Source: an uncultured Anaerolineales bacterium (GTDB taxonomy: Bacteria; Chloroflexota; Anaerolineae; UBA4142). Taken from it: a DNA stretch of 34,051 nucleotides. Made by a program: the position numbers and the translations under genes. Below are positions 17,590 through 26,137 of the stretch, in pieces. Numbering within the stretch: the first letter of the stretch is position 1; each line of letters starts with the position of its first letter. The notes beneath the pieces were generated by a model, which was given only the letters and a program-made list of their open reading frames with translations, searched no databases and was not told where the DNA came from. The stretch covers positions 1 to 34,051 of the forward strand of contig CAIKBD010000014.1 in the NCBI GenBank assembly GCA_903825565.1, written 5' to 3'.

Positions 17590-18372
17590 ATGCCATTCGG
17601 TTCCGAAATTGCGTTAACGCCCGGCTTGTCGAGTTTTGAGCGCGCATACATTCGCCTGCTCGGTGCGCCGATTCTGGGTTTGCGAATTCGCGCCCGTGCG
17701 ATCCTGCCGTTCCTGCGCGAGATCGGTGCACCGCAACGCATCGCCGATGCGGGTAGCGGACGCGGGATGTTGGCGCTGGCATGCGCGCGTGCTTTTCCCC
17801 ATGCGCAGGTTGTTGGCTTGGATCTCGATGAAAAACAAAATCAGATCAACACCCAGGTTATGCGCGCGCTGGGGGTTGGCAATTTGACGTTTATCGCCCA
17901 GGACGTTTTGCGCTTGAGCGAATTGGGCAAATTCGACGCGATTTTGACGACGGATAATTTCGAACACCTTGAAGACGATCTCGGCTGTGCCAAGAATTTT
18001 TACACGGCGTTAAACCCCGGCGGGTTTTTGCTCGTGCACGTGCCGCATCTCACGCGAAATGTATTTGGCTGGCGTCGCCCGAACTGGATGGGGATCGAAG
18101 GGCATGTGCGCCCCGGTTACTCGCAGGCGTCGCTCACCGATTTGTTGACGCAAGCCGGCTTTGAAATACTTTGTTGCGCGAATAATTACAATTCGCTCGA
18201 AACGCTCGCGAATGATTTGAGTTATCTGATCACCGGCGGGCGTGAACGGAACAAGATGCTTTACGCGTTTGCGTTTCCATTTTTGCTTGCGCTTGCGTGG
18301 GCTGGCTCGCTGTATCATCCCGGGGATGACGGTTCAGGTTTGATCGCGCTTGCGCGAAAACCGCTAGGTTGA
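17590..18372 (+). CDS. Class I SAM-dependent methyltransferase with hydrophobic C-terminal segment
   Basis: A 260-residue protein from ATG 17590, one base after the preceding stop. Motifs: IADAGSGRGMLALA (51-64), VVGLDLDEKQ (74-83), TDNFEHLEDD (121-130) and ALNPGGFLLVHVPH (about 140-153). The EHLED motif and the GHVRPGYS stretch further on are common in methyltransferases of surface-glycan clusters. A hydrophobic stretch near 225-240 (ALPFLLALAWAGS-like) may bring it to the membrane. Together with the 15712 gene it gives two separate methylation steps. Confidence 0.85.
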   Translation: MPFGSEIALTPGLSSFERAYIRLLGAPILGLRIRARAILPFLREIGAPQRIADAGSGRGMLALACARAFPHAQVVGLDLDEKQNQINTQVMRALGVGNLTFIAQDVLRLSELGKFDAILTTDNFEHLEDDLGCAKNFYTALNPGGFLLVHVPHLTRNVFGWRRPNWMGIEGHVRPGYSQASLTDLLTQAGFEILCCANNYNSLETLANDLSYLITGGRERNKMLYAFAFPFLLALAWAGSLYHPGDDGSGLIALARKPLG

Positions 18373-18376
18373 TCCA

Positions 18377-19405
18377 ATGCGAATCTTGATCGAACTTGGA
18401 CATCCTAAACACGTCCACTTTTTTCGTCCTCTGCTGAAACGCTGGGCGGCGCGTAATGATGCGGTACAAATAGTTACGCGCGACAAGGACATTACGCACG
18501 CCTTGCTCAACCGATTTGGCATGCCATACGTTTGCCTGTCCAAACAGCAACGTTCATATCGCGCCGCGTTCGAACTGCTCGTGCGGTGGTATCGCTTTGC
18601 CGGTTGGGTGCGTCGCTTTCATCCCGATGTTGTGTTGTCCGTCGCCGGGATCACTACCGCGCTCCCATCGAAAATCCTGGGTGTGCCGAATCTTGCGCTG
18701 ACCGATACAGAGACGGCGGGGCTGAGTAATCGGATCGCATTTCCATTTGCGGATCGCATTCTCACGCCGGAATGGTTTACCTTGCGGTTCGGCGCACGAC
18801 ATCGCACGTATCGCGGTTTTCACGAATGGGCGTACTTGCATCCCGACGAATTTCAACCGAGCGTCGAAGCGGCGCGCGCTGAAGGTATAGACCCGGACAA
18901 ACCGTATGCGTTGGTGCGCCTGGTCAAGTGGGACGCGGCACATGATCGCGGCGAAAGCGGTTTACTGCGCGCGGATACGCTTGAACTAGCGAAGGGGCTT
19001 GCCAAGATCATGCCGCTGTACATTAGCGCGGAAGGCGCGTTGCCGCCGGAATTGCAACCCTTTGCCGCAAAATTCGCCGTGCATCGTGTCCATCACGTTC
19101 TCGCGTTTGCGACACTGGTCGTTGGCGAAAGTCCCAGCATGGCGACCGAAGCCGCGTTACTGGGAGTGCCAACCGTGCTCGCGTCATCGTGGGCGGGGCG
19201 TTGCGGCAATATGCAAGTGCTCGAACAGCGTTTCGGCTTGATGCGTGTTTTCGCGCACGGTGCCTCAGCGGTTCGAACTGTGCTCGAACTGGCGACGCAT
19301 TTACCATCGCGGCAGGAGATTTGCGCGCGACGCGATCAACTTACACGCGAATTGGAATGTGTGCCGGACGTGATCGAGCGGCATATAATGGAATTGGCGA
19401 AATGA
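18377..19405 (+). CDS. DUF354 family GT-B-fold protein (glycosyltransferase/epimerase-like)
   Basis: A 342-residue soluble protein from ATG 18377, 4 nt after the preceding stop. The N-terminus MRILIELGHPKHVHFFRPLL (1-20) is the hallmark of the DUF354 family, which has a two-Rossmann GT-B fold related to UDP-GlcNAc 2-epimerase and MurG. The second domain contains GESPSMATEAALLGVPTVL (about 251-269), the nucleotide-sugar-binding region in which GT-B proteins usually show 'GgGTM..EAA.LGtP'; here the glycines are replaced by E-S-P-S. Expected role: a cytoplasmic step on a nucleotide sugar or lipid-linked sugar. The reaction of this family is not firmly established. Its stop overlaps the next start (ATGA). 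Confidence 0.85.
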   Translation: MRILIELGHPKHVHFFRPLLKRWAARNDAVQIVTRDKDITHALLNRFGMPYVCLSKQQRSYRAAFELLVRWYRFAGWVRRFHPDVVLSVAGITTALPSKILGVPNLALTDTETAGLSNRIAFPFADRILTPEWFTLRFGARHRTYRGFHEWAYLHPDEFQPSVEAARAEGIDPDKPYALVRLVKWDAAHDRGESGLLRADTLELAKGLAKIMPLYISAEGALPPELQPFAAKFAVHRVHHVLAFATLVVGESPSMATEAALLGVPTVLASSWAGRCGNMQVLEQRFGLMRVFAHGASAVRTVLELATHLPSRQEICARRDQLTRELECVPDVIERHIMELAK

Positions 19406-20796
19406 CCTTGCGCGTGCAACTTGTGTTCGTGGGCGAGCCGTTTAATCGTGAGGCGGTGATTCACACGTTGCGCCACGCGGCGATGCGCGCGGATTGGCAG
19501 ATCACGCTCGACGCAAACGCCGAACATCGTATCGTTTACGCGACGACGGACGATGCGAATGAAATCGACGCACGCCCGAACGATGTCGTGATTCTTTCAT
19601 CGCGCGCGGTTGCCGATCATCTACAGTCAAGTGACGAACCGTTTCCGCTCGGCGCAAATCGTCTGCCGTTTCCGCATTCGTTACAGCGCAACGATTGGAT
19701 TTGCGCCGATGTGATCGCGGGCGCGTGCGCGGCGATGAATTTGTGGTATGAAGAGCGCACGCGCGCTGATGTGCGCGACGGTTGGATCGCGTGGCGCGAC
19801 GATTGGATGGCGCGCGTTGGGTTGAGCGAACCCGCGCCGCTCGCGGATGAATGGCTTGCGGAAATTGTGCGCGCGGCAAAACAAAAAGGTTGGCGCACGA
19901 GCGAATCGCGCGATGCGTTCACGATTGTTTTGACGCACGATGTGGATTATTTGCCCGGCGCGTTTGATCGCGGCTTGCCGCGCGTGATGCGCGCCATCGC
20001 GCGTCAAATTATTTTGCGGCGGCGTCCCCTCGATGCGATGCGTTTGCTCATGCGTTACTGGCAATCACCACAGCCGTATTTTTCGTTCGATGCGGTGATG
20101 CGCGCGGAGGCATTGCGCGGTGCGCGTTCGTCGTTTCAACTTGTGGTCGCGCATCGCCATCGTTTCGATCCCGATTATGCGATTGCGCGCGAACCGATCG
20201 CATCGGCGTTGCAAAAGATCGCGGCGAGTGATTGGGAAATTTGTTTGCACGGTAGTTACGCGGCGACTCGTACACCGGACATGTTGTGCGCTGAACGGAT
20301 TGGATTGGAGCGCGAAATCGGCGCGCCGGTACGCGGGCATCGTCAGCACTATTTGAATTTTTATCCAAGCCGATTGTTTGACGCGGTGGAGCGTGCAGGA
20401 TTAGACTATGATTTGTCGGTAGGTTATAACGACGCGAGCGGCGCGCGCGCAGGAACGTGCTTTCCGTATCGTCCGTTCAATCTCACCGCAAATCACGCGC
20501 ACAATTTTTGGGAGATTCCGTTTGTGTTGATGGATACGACTCTGGCGACGACGCACTGCTTTGCGCCACGCGAGGCATTCCAATACTCACAAAAAATTCT
20601 CGCGCCGATCGCGCAAGCACGCGGTTGTGTGGCGCTGATTTGGCATTTGGAACAATTAAGCGGTTTGCTCGACCCAGGATTTGAGCGAGTGTATTTCGAT
20701 TTGCTCGATTGGTTGTGCGAGCAAGGCGCGCGCATGGTGGCGGGCAAACATCTTGTGCGTGAATGGCAGGATGCGTGGACGCAAACGTTAGAATAG
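19402..20796 (+). CDS. Polysaccharide deacetylase-like (NodB homology) protein with N-terminal extra domain
   Basis: A 464-residue protein; ATG 19402 overlaps the previous stop as ATGA. The first 170 residues form a separate domain without a motif I can name. The NodB-like part has IVLTHDVDYLPG (about 175-186) in the position of the catalytic Asp and metal Asp, EICLHGSYAA with H283 and S285 as the metal-binding 'HxxxH/S' motif, and VRGHRQHYLNF (310-320) as the substrate-groove Arg motif. This 'HDVD' subgroup is common in glycan loci and probably removes N-acetyl groups from sugars. There is no signal peptide, so it should act inside the cell, unlike most secreted deacetylases. Confidence 0.83.
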   Translation: MTLRVQLVFVGEPFNREAVIHTLRHAAMRADWQITLDANAEHRIVYATTDDANEIDARPNDVVILSSRAVADHLQSSDEPFPLGANRLPFPHSLQRNDWICADVIAGACAAMNLWYEERTRADVRDGWIAWRDDWMARVGLSEPAPLADEWLAEIVRAAKQKGWRTSESRDAFTIVLTHDVDYLPGAFDRGLPRVMRAIARQIILRRRPLDAMRLLMRYWQSPQPYFSFDAVMRAEALRGARSSFQLVVAHRHRFDPDYAIAREPIASALQKIAASDWEICLHGSYAATRTPDMLCAERIGLEREIGAPVRGHRQHYLNFYPSRLFDAVERAGLDYDLSVGYNDASGARAGTCFPYRPFNLTANHAHNFWEIPFVLMDTTLATTHCFAPREAFQYSQKILAPIAQARGCVALIWHLEQLSGLLDPGFERVYFDLLDWLCEQGARMVAGKHLVREWQDAWTQTLE

Positions 20797-21779
20797 ATTC
20801 GCCGCGCGTGCTCTTGATCTGGTTGGCGCGGCTTGCCCTTACAATCGCGTTGGTGATCCTGATCGCGACGCGACTCGATTTCGAGCTGTTCACGCAAGAG
20901 ATTATTGCGCCGCAATGGTTGCCGTTGATCGGCATGGCGCTTGCCGGCGTGGGATTTATTTTTTTGGGCGGCGTCAAATTGTGGTTGCTCGTGCGCGGTT
21001 TGACGCCGGTGCGTTTGGGCTTGTTCCTGCTTTATTTTTTCCTCGGCGGCGCAATTGGCTCGCTCGCGCCGGCATTATTTGGCGACGTGTCCATCGTCGC
21101 GCTGGCGCGGCGGGATGGTGTGCCGCTCCGCCACATGATTTCTACGATCTTGGTGGATCGCGCAATTACCCTCAGCGTGATCGTCTGGTTATTTTTGCCG
21201 GGCGCGCTGGGCTTGATCTGGCGCGAGTTTGCGTGGATGTTTTGGGCGCTTAGTGGGCTCAGCATCCTGGGTCTCGGCGTGGGCGTGTGGTGGTTCGCGC
21301 AACGCGCGTTCGCGTGGCAACGTTTCCCGCGACTGGCGCAATTCGCTCAAGTGTTTGGCGAATTCGCGCGACAACAACCGCGCCCGGTGCTGGCTAATCT
21401 CCTGCTCACGGTCGCGCGCGGAATTTTATCGGGTGTTAGTTTGCAATTGGTGTTGCTTGCGGTGATGCCAACGAGTAGCGAGTGGTTCACTACGATCTGT
21501 TTGGCAAATTCGTTGAGCATTTTGAATCTCTTGCCTATCACGCTGGGCGGCGCTGGGATTTATGAAGGCGGCGGCATGGTCTTGTTCGAAATCGCGGGCT
21601 TGCCGCGTGAGCAAGTTTTTGCCGCGCTGGTTTATCAACGGCTCTACATTTTGGCGTCGTCGGTTTTGATCATCGCCGTGGCGTTCGGTTTGTTGGCGTA
21701 CGTGAAACGCATCGGGTGGACTTTGATCGAGCCAGCGCCCGGTGAAATGTCAAATGGAGAAAATACCCATGTCAGATAA
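20763..21779 (+). CDS. UPF0104 / lysylphosphatidylglycerol-synthase-TM-like putative flippase
   Basis: Up to 338 residues from ATG 20763, which overlaps the deacetylase gene by 34 nt; in-frame GTG codons at 20775 and 20808 are alternative starts that reduce the overlap. Seven to eight membrane helices. Landmarks: FFLGGAIGSLAPALFGD, which fits the family's conserved 'n.f.P...Gd', ARRDGVPLRHMISTILVDR, and LLPITLGGAGIYEGG near 260-275, which fits 'PtPGGlG..E'. Family members (AglD, YbhN and the membrane half of MprF) have been linked to movement of lipids or lipid-linked sugars across the membrane. Here it could flip a lipid-linked intermediate, a role otherwise unfilled in this block. Confidence 0.84.
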   Translation: MAGCVDANVRIDSPRVLLIWLARLALTIALVILIATRLDFELFTQEIIAPQWLPLIGMALAGVGFIFLGGVKLWLLVRGLTPVRLGLFLLYFFLGGAIGSLAPALFGDVSIVALARRDGVPLRHMISTILVDRAITLSVIVWLFLPGALGLIWREFAWMFWALSGLSILGLGVGVWWFAQRAFAWQRFPRLAQFAQVFGEFARQQPRPVLANLLLTVARGILSGVSLQLVLLAVMPTSSEWFTTICLANSLSILNLLPITLGGAGIYEGGGMVLFEIAGLPREQVFAALVYQRLYILASSVLIIAVAFGLLAYVKRIGWTLIEPAPGEMSNGENTHVR

Positions 21780-23211
21780 ACGGATCGTCCTTTTGTTTCC
21801 CAAGACGGGATTGGAAGCGCTCAAGCCGCAATCGCCGCTGTCGCTCCTGACCTTGTGTCCGTACTTGGAGCAAGCCGGTTACGAGCCGGTGATCATCGAT
21901 ACGCGCGTGCAGAGCGATTACGAGCAACGTATGCGCGACCTGATTCCCGATGCGCTCTTTGTCGGAATTACGAGCATGACGGGGCATCAAATTCGCTACG
22001 CACTCGAACTGGCGGACCTGGTGCGCGCGATTGCGCCCGATAAAAAAATCGTGTGGGGCGGCATTCATGCTTCGATGTTACCAGAGCAAACGCTGGCGGA
22101 TCCGCGCGTGGATATCGTCGTCGAGATGGAAGGTGAACGCACGATTGTCGAGCTTGCCGATTATTTCAGTCGCGGCGGCGATCTCAATTCGATCAAGGCG
22201 GTGTACTATCACGATGCTCAGGGGCAGGTTGTGTACACCGGGCATCGCCCGCTAATGGATTTGAAAGAACTGCGCGTACCGTCCTGGCATTTGGTGGATG
22301 TGTCAAATTACAGCGAGATCGGCGTCCAGACCGGGCGCGGTTGTCCCTGGGGCTGTTTGTTTTGCTACAATCACAAATTCAACGAGCGGCGTTGGCGATT
22401 CAAAGAAGTGTCGCAAGTGATCGAAGAATTGCGTTTGCTCAAAGATACGTATCACGTCGAGTCGGTGACGTTTTACGACGACAATTTTTTTACCAGCCCG
22501 CGGCGTGTGCGGTTGCTCTGCGAGAAAATGCTCGAAGAAAAATTGGGCATCAAGTGGAGCACGACTTGTCGCGCGGATGGCTTGGCGCGGTACGATGATG
22601 ATTTCATTCGCCTGCTCAAAGCGTCCGGCGTGCACATTCTCTTCGTCGGCTCCGAGTCCGGCTCGGAAGGCATCTTGCTCAAGATTGACAAGCACATTAC
22701 CGTAGATGATATTCGCGGCATGGCGCGCACCACGCGCAAACACAACTTGCGCGTGCATACCGCGTTTATGATGGGCTTTCCCGGCGAAACGCCAGCGGAC
22801 CGTACGCAGACCTATCGTGTGATGGACGAAATCAAGTCGCTCGATCCCAATATCTACATCACGCAGATTTGCATTTACACGCCGTTTCCCGGCACGCCGA
22901 TGTACGAAGAAGCGGTGACGCATGGCTTTGTCGAACCCAAGACGCTTGCCGAGTGGGGCGGGCTGACGTACTTTGAATGTAATCTACCGTGGCTGAACAA
23001 CCAGGAACGCACGATGCTCGAAAACTTGGCATTTATCACCCGGTTTGTTTTTTGGCATCGCGAGATCAAATCGCGTTACCTGAAAGTTTACTATTATCCA
23101 TTCTATGTGTTCCTCCGTTTCGCCGCGCTCGCGCGTTGGCGTTTGCGTTGGTTCACGAATGCATTCGAGTGGAATGTGTTTCGATTTTTTCTCGAACGTA
23201 TCAGTAGTTAG
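21769..23211 (+). CDS. B12-binding-type radical SAM enzyme
   Basis: A 480-residue protein. ATG 21769 is set by GGAG at 21756-21759, 9 nt upstream; it overlaps the flippase gene by 11 nt. The first 140 residues form a Rossmann-like B12-binding-type domain (LCPYLEQAGYEPVIIDTR, VGITSMTGHQIRYAL, IVWGGIHASM) without the DxHxxG cobalt-ligand motif, as is usual in this class. The radical SAM cluster motif is GRGCPWGCLFCYN with C192, C196 and C199. The C-terminal 90 residues contain many aromatic and basic residues and may lie along the membrane. Such enzymes methylate or rearrange unreactive carbons of sugars, lipids or peptides. The substrate is unknown. Confidence 0.88.
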   Translation: MSDKRIVLLFPKTGLEALKPQSPLSLLTLCPYLEQAGYEPVIIDTRVQSDYEQRMRDLIPDALFVGITSMTGHQIRYALELADLVRAIAPDKKIVWGGIHASMLPEQTLADPRVDIVVEMEGERTIVELADYFSRGGDLNSIKAVYYHDAQGQVVYTGHRPLMDLKELRVPSWHLVDVSNYSEIGVQTGRGCPWGCLFCYNHKFNERRWRFKEVSQVIEELRLLKDTYHVESVTFYDDNFFTSPRRVRLLCEKMLEEKLGIKWSTTCRADGLARYDDDFIRLLKASGVHILFVGSESGSEGILLKIDKHITVDDIRGMARTTRKHNLRVHTAFMMGFPGETPADRTQTYRVMDEIKSLDPNIYITQICIYTPFPGTPMYEEAVTHGFVEPKTLAEWGGLTYFECNLPWLNNQERTMLENLAFITRFVFWHREIKSRYLKVYYYPFYVFLRFAALARWRLRWFTNAFEWNVFRFFLERISS

Positions 23212-23222
23212 CGAGTGAAAGC

Positions 23223-25154
23223 ATGTGTGGCATTTGCGGGCTAGCCGGCGGCGACCTTGACCGTGCGCGCGTCGAAAGAATGTGCGCAATTCTCGCGCAT
23301 CGCGGTCCCGATGGTTCGGGAATTTATCAGAGCGATGGCGCGATCCTGGGACACACCCGGTTGAGCATCATTGACCTCGCGACCGGCGATCAACCGATGG
23401 CGAATGAAGACCGGACGGTGTGGGTCGTCTTTAACGGCGAAATCTACAATCACCGCGAACTGCGCCGCACCCTCGAAACGCGCGGGCATCGCTTTAGCTC
23501 ACAGAGCGACACCGAGGTGCTGGTGCATCTCTACGAAGAGTATGGCGAGGCGTTTTTGCCGCACCTGGACGGAATTTTTGCATTTGCGTTGTGGGACGCG
23601 CGGCGCAAACGCTTGCTACTTGTGCGCGATTACTTTGGCGTCAAGCCGCTCCACTATTTTTTCGACGGTATGACGTTATGCTTTGCTTCCGAAATCAAAG
23701 CGCTCGTCCAAGATGCCGCTGTGCCGCGACGCGTGAATTTTCAGGCGCTGCACTATTTTCTCAACTTACGCTATATTCCTGGCGAATCTACGCTCTTTGA
23801 AAATGTGTGGCGCCTCTTGCCCGCGCACTATCTGGTGTTTGAAAATGGCGCGATCTCTATCGCGCGCTACGCCGATTTTACCCCACGTGAAGATACATCA
23901 CACGACGAAGCATTTTTCGTCGAAGGCATTCGCCATTATTTGCGCGAAGCCGTTCGCAAACAATTGATGAGCGATGTGCCGCTTGGCGTGTATCTTTCCG
24001 GCGGGCTGGATTCGAGTGCGCTCGTCGCATTTATGCGTCAGGCAGGCGCCGATCCCATTCGTTCGTTTACGATGGGTTTTAACGAGCCGACCGATGAACT
24101 GGATGATGCGCGGATTGTCGCAAACCATTTTGGAACTGAGCACCACGAAATTGTTCTCGCGCCCGATCCCTTACGCGAATTTCCACGCGTGATCTGGCAT
24201 GCTGAAGAACCGAAAGAAAATATCCTGCAAGGATTTTTGCTTTCCCGTTTTGCGCGCCAGTCGGTCAAGGTTGTGCTCGGCGGTTTGGGCGGTGACGAAC
24301 TTTTTGCGGGGTACGATCTGCACCGCTTCATCTATCCCGCCCAAGGCATGCATCGTTGGGTGCCGCGTTGCGTAGCCGATCATGTCTTGCACCCACTGAG
24401 CCGCGCCGCGTTTGCATTCGAAAACCGGCTCGGTAATCTTGCGCTGGACGAGTATCGGCGTGGAGTCCAAATGTTGCTCGCGCTCGGTGATCCGGCGCGC
24501 TATTATGCGATCTTGCGAAATGTCTGGGATGATGATCGCGGACAGTTTGCGAACATATATGGCGCGGCGTTGCGCAATCTCGCGCGTGAGCAGACGCGCC
24601 GATTGCTCGATCCGTTTTTTGTGAATGGCGCACGCGGCGTACTGAATGCCACCTTGTGGGCGGAATTTAATACGAAGATGGTGGAAGATTTCCTGGCGAA
24701 TGAAGACCGCACCGCAATGGCGCATGGCGTTGAAGTGCGTGTGCCCTTTCTTGATCGGGACTTGGTGCGTTTTGCCTTGACGATTCCAGCGCAAATGAAA
24801 ATGCGCGGCAACTCCACCAAGCATCTGTTTCGGCGTACTCTGGCAGACGTTTTACCCTCCCCGACCTTGCGCAAAAAAAAGTGGGGCTTTTCGTTCAGTC
24901 CCTATCATCAGTTTCAAAAAGACTTGCGCCAGGTCGTCGAGCGAGTACTCACGCGTGAGCGCGTTCAGGCGCGCGGTTGGTTCAACTATGACTATCTTCG
25001 GCGAATTTTGGATCATCCACCGCATCCGCGTTTGCGCTGGCATTATTTCTTTTTATGGAACGTTCTGGGATTTGAAATTTGGTACCAAATGTTTATCGAG
25101 GGTGACATTCAAAAACCGTGTTTTGATTTGGAAGGATATACAGGAACGCCATGA
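23223..25154 (+). CDS. asnB: Asparagine synthase (glutamine-hydrolysing) type amidotransferase
   Basis: A 643-residue protein from ATG 23223 that begins MCGICG; Cys2 is the glutaminase nucleophile after Met removal. HRGPDGSG (26-33), NGEIYN (71-76) and SDTE (95-98) complete the class II glutaminase site. The synthetase half has the pyrophosphatase-loop YLSGGLDSSALV (257-268), GGLGGDELFAGY and EVRVPFLDRDLV. Length matches the family. In glycan loci such enzymes may amidate a uronic acid carboxyl rather than aspartate; the position here favours that, but sequence alone cannot decide. It overlaps the next start by 4 nt. Confidence 0.92.
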   Translation: MCGICGLAGGDLDRARVERMCAILAHRGPDGSGIYQSDGAILGHTRLSIIDLATGDQPMANEDRTVWVVFNGEIYNHRELRRTLETRGHRFSSQSDTEVLVHLYEEYGEAFLPHLDGIFAFALWDARRKRLLLVRDYFGVKPLHYFFDGMTLCFASEIKALVQDAAVPRRVNFQALHYFLNLRYIPGESTLFENVWRLLPAHYLVFENGAISIARYADFTPREDTSHDEAFFVEGIRHYLREAVRKQLMSDVPLGVYLSGGLDSSALVAFMRQAGADPIRSFTMGFNEPTDELDDARIVANHFGTEHHEIVLAPDPLREFPRVIWHAEEPKENILQGFLLSRFARQSVKVVLGGLGGDELFAGYDLHRFIYPAQGMHRWVPRCVADHVLHPLSRAAFAFENRLGNLALDEYRRGVQMLLALGDPARYYAILRNVWDDDRGQFANIYGAALRNLAREQTRRLLDPFFVNGARGVLNATLWAEFNTKMVEDFLANEDRTAMAHGVEVRVPFLDRDLVRFALTIPAQMKMRGNSTKHLFRRTLADVLPSPTLRKKKWGFSFSPYHQFQKDLRQVVERVLTRERVQARGWFNYDYLRRILDHPPHPRLRWHYFFLWNVLGFEIWYQMFIEGDIQKPCFDLEGYTGTP

Positions 25155-26137
25155 AACGCTTTCTGAGCTTGGGCATTTTAGGAGCCATAGTCCTCTCCGC
25201 GATGTTGTACGCGGTCGGCGTGCTCACCCGCGACCGCGCGTTTGCGGAAGCGGATCGTGCGTTGGAAGCGCGCGCGCTCTTTTTCGCCAACACGCTGGAT
25301 CGCACGTTGCAACAACGCATGATGCAAACTTTTACATTTGCGGCGTTACCGTCCGTGCGTGCCTTTGCCGCGTCGGATCCCGTCGCGCGCCAACCCCGCG
25401 CGCCGGTCGCGCTCACCGAATTGCGTGCCATCGTCGCCGCGGATCCCAATGTGCGCGCGGCTTCGGTTGTCGATCCGAGCGGCGTGGTGATCATGACGAC
25501 GGATAATTCCATGTTGGCGGAGTGGGGCGCGCGGGGATTTACGCGTGAAGCGTTGCAGGGACACATGCACGCCTCCGTGCCGGCGCGCCAAGCCGGCGAA
25601 ACCGTGCAATTTTTTAGCGCGCCCATTCTCGACAATCTGGGTGAGATTGCCGGCGCGCTGATTCTCCAAGTCAACGCGCAAGAAATGTGGAGCGCGCTGG
25701 ATGCGCCCTACGCCGTCGTCGTGGTAGACGAGATCGGCGTGCGCGTGATGGATCGCTCATTTGCCAACTTGTTTGTTGCGCTCGCCTCATTGCCGACGGA
25801 TGTGACTGCGCCGCGGCTTGCCGAAAAGCGGTACGGCGCGGAGATCACGCAAATTCGCGCGACCGATTTGATCGATCTGGCGGATGCGGTCAAACGCGGC
25901 GGCGCGGCGCACGTGGTGTACCGCGATGCCAAGGGGCGCGCGTTTCGCGCGGTTACGCATCGCCTCATCACCAATCCCTGGACGGTGATTGCGTTTGACA
26001 GCGAAGACGAAATTCTCGCGCCGGTGCGCCAACAACTGTTCGCGCAAATGGGTGTGGCAGTGGTGACGGCGTTGGTCGTGATCGCGGCAGTCTTTGCGGC
26101 GCAAAGTTTGTTGCAGCCGACGGGACGGCGTTCGTGA
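25151..26137 (+). CDS. Stand-alone two-TM double-Cache-like sensor domain protein, no output domain
   Basis: A 328-residue protein from ATG 25151, overlapping asnB as ATGA; AGGAA lies 5 nt upstream. One helix at 7-26, a 270-residue outside domain, a second helix at 299-319, then only nine cytoplasmic residues. The outside part resembles a dCache fold: a long N-terminal helix with RALEARALFFANTLDRTLQQ, then a first PAS-like module (ADPNVRAASVVDPSGVVIMT to IAGALILQVN) and a second (AVVVVDEIGVRVMDR to TNPWTVIAFDSED). Cache proteins normally continue into HAMP, kinase, cyclase or chemotaxis domains; all are missing, and the next gene starts at the stop, so this is not a visible frameshift. It may sense or bind a ligand for the glycan machinery. 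Confidence 0.7.
   Translation: MKRFLSLGILGAIVLSAMLYAVGVLTRDRAFAEADRALEARALFFANTLDRTLQQRMMQTFTFAALPSVRAFAASDPVARQPRAPVALTELRAIVAADPNVRAASVVDPSGVVIMTTDNSMLAEWGARGFTREALQGHMHASVPARQAGETVQFFSAPILDNLGEIAGALILQVNAQEMWSALDAPYAVVVVDEIGVRVMDRSFANLFVALASLPTDVTAPRLAEKRYGAEITQIRATDLIDLADAVKRGGAAHVVYRDAKGRAFRAVTHRLITNPWTVIAFDSEDEILAPVRQQLFAQMGVAVVTALVVIAAVFAAQSLLQPTGRRS

Noticed and set aside
19384-19389. A perfect TATAAT just before the deacetylase start.
   Set aside because: RNA would start only about 6 nt before ATG 19402, there is no -35, and the two genes already overlap; probably chance.
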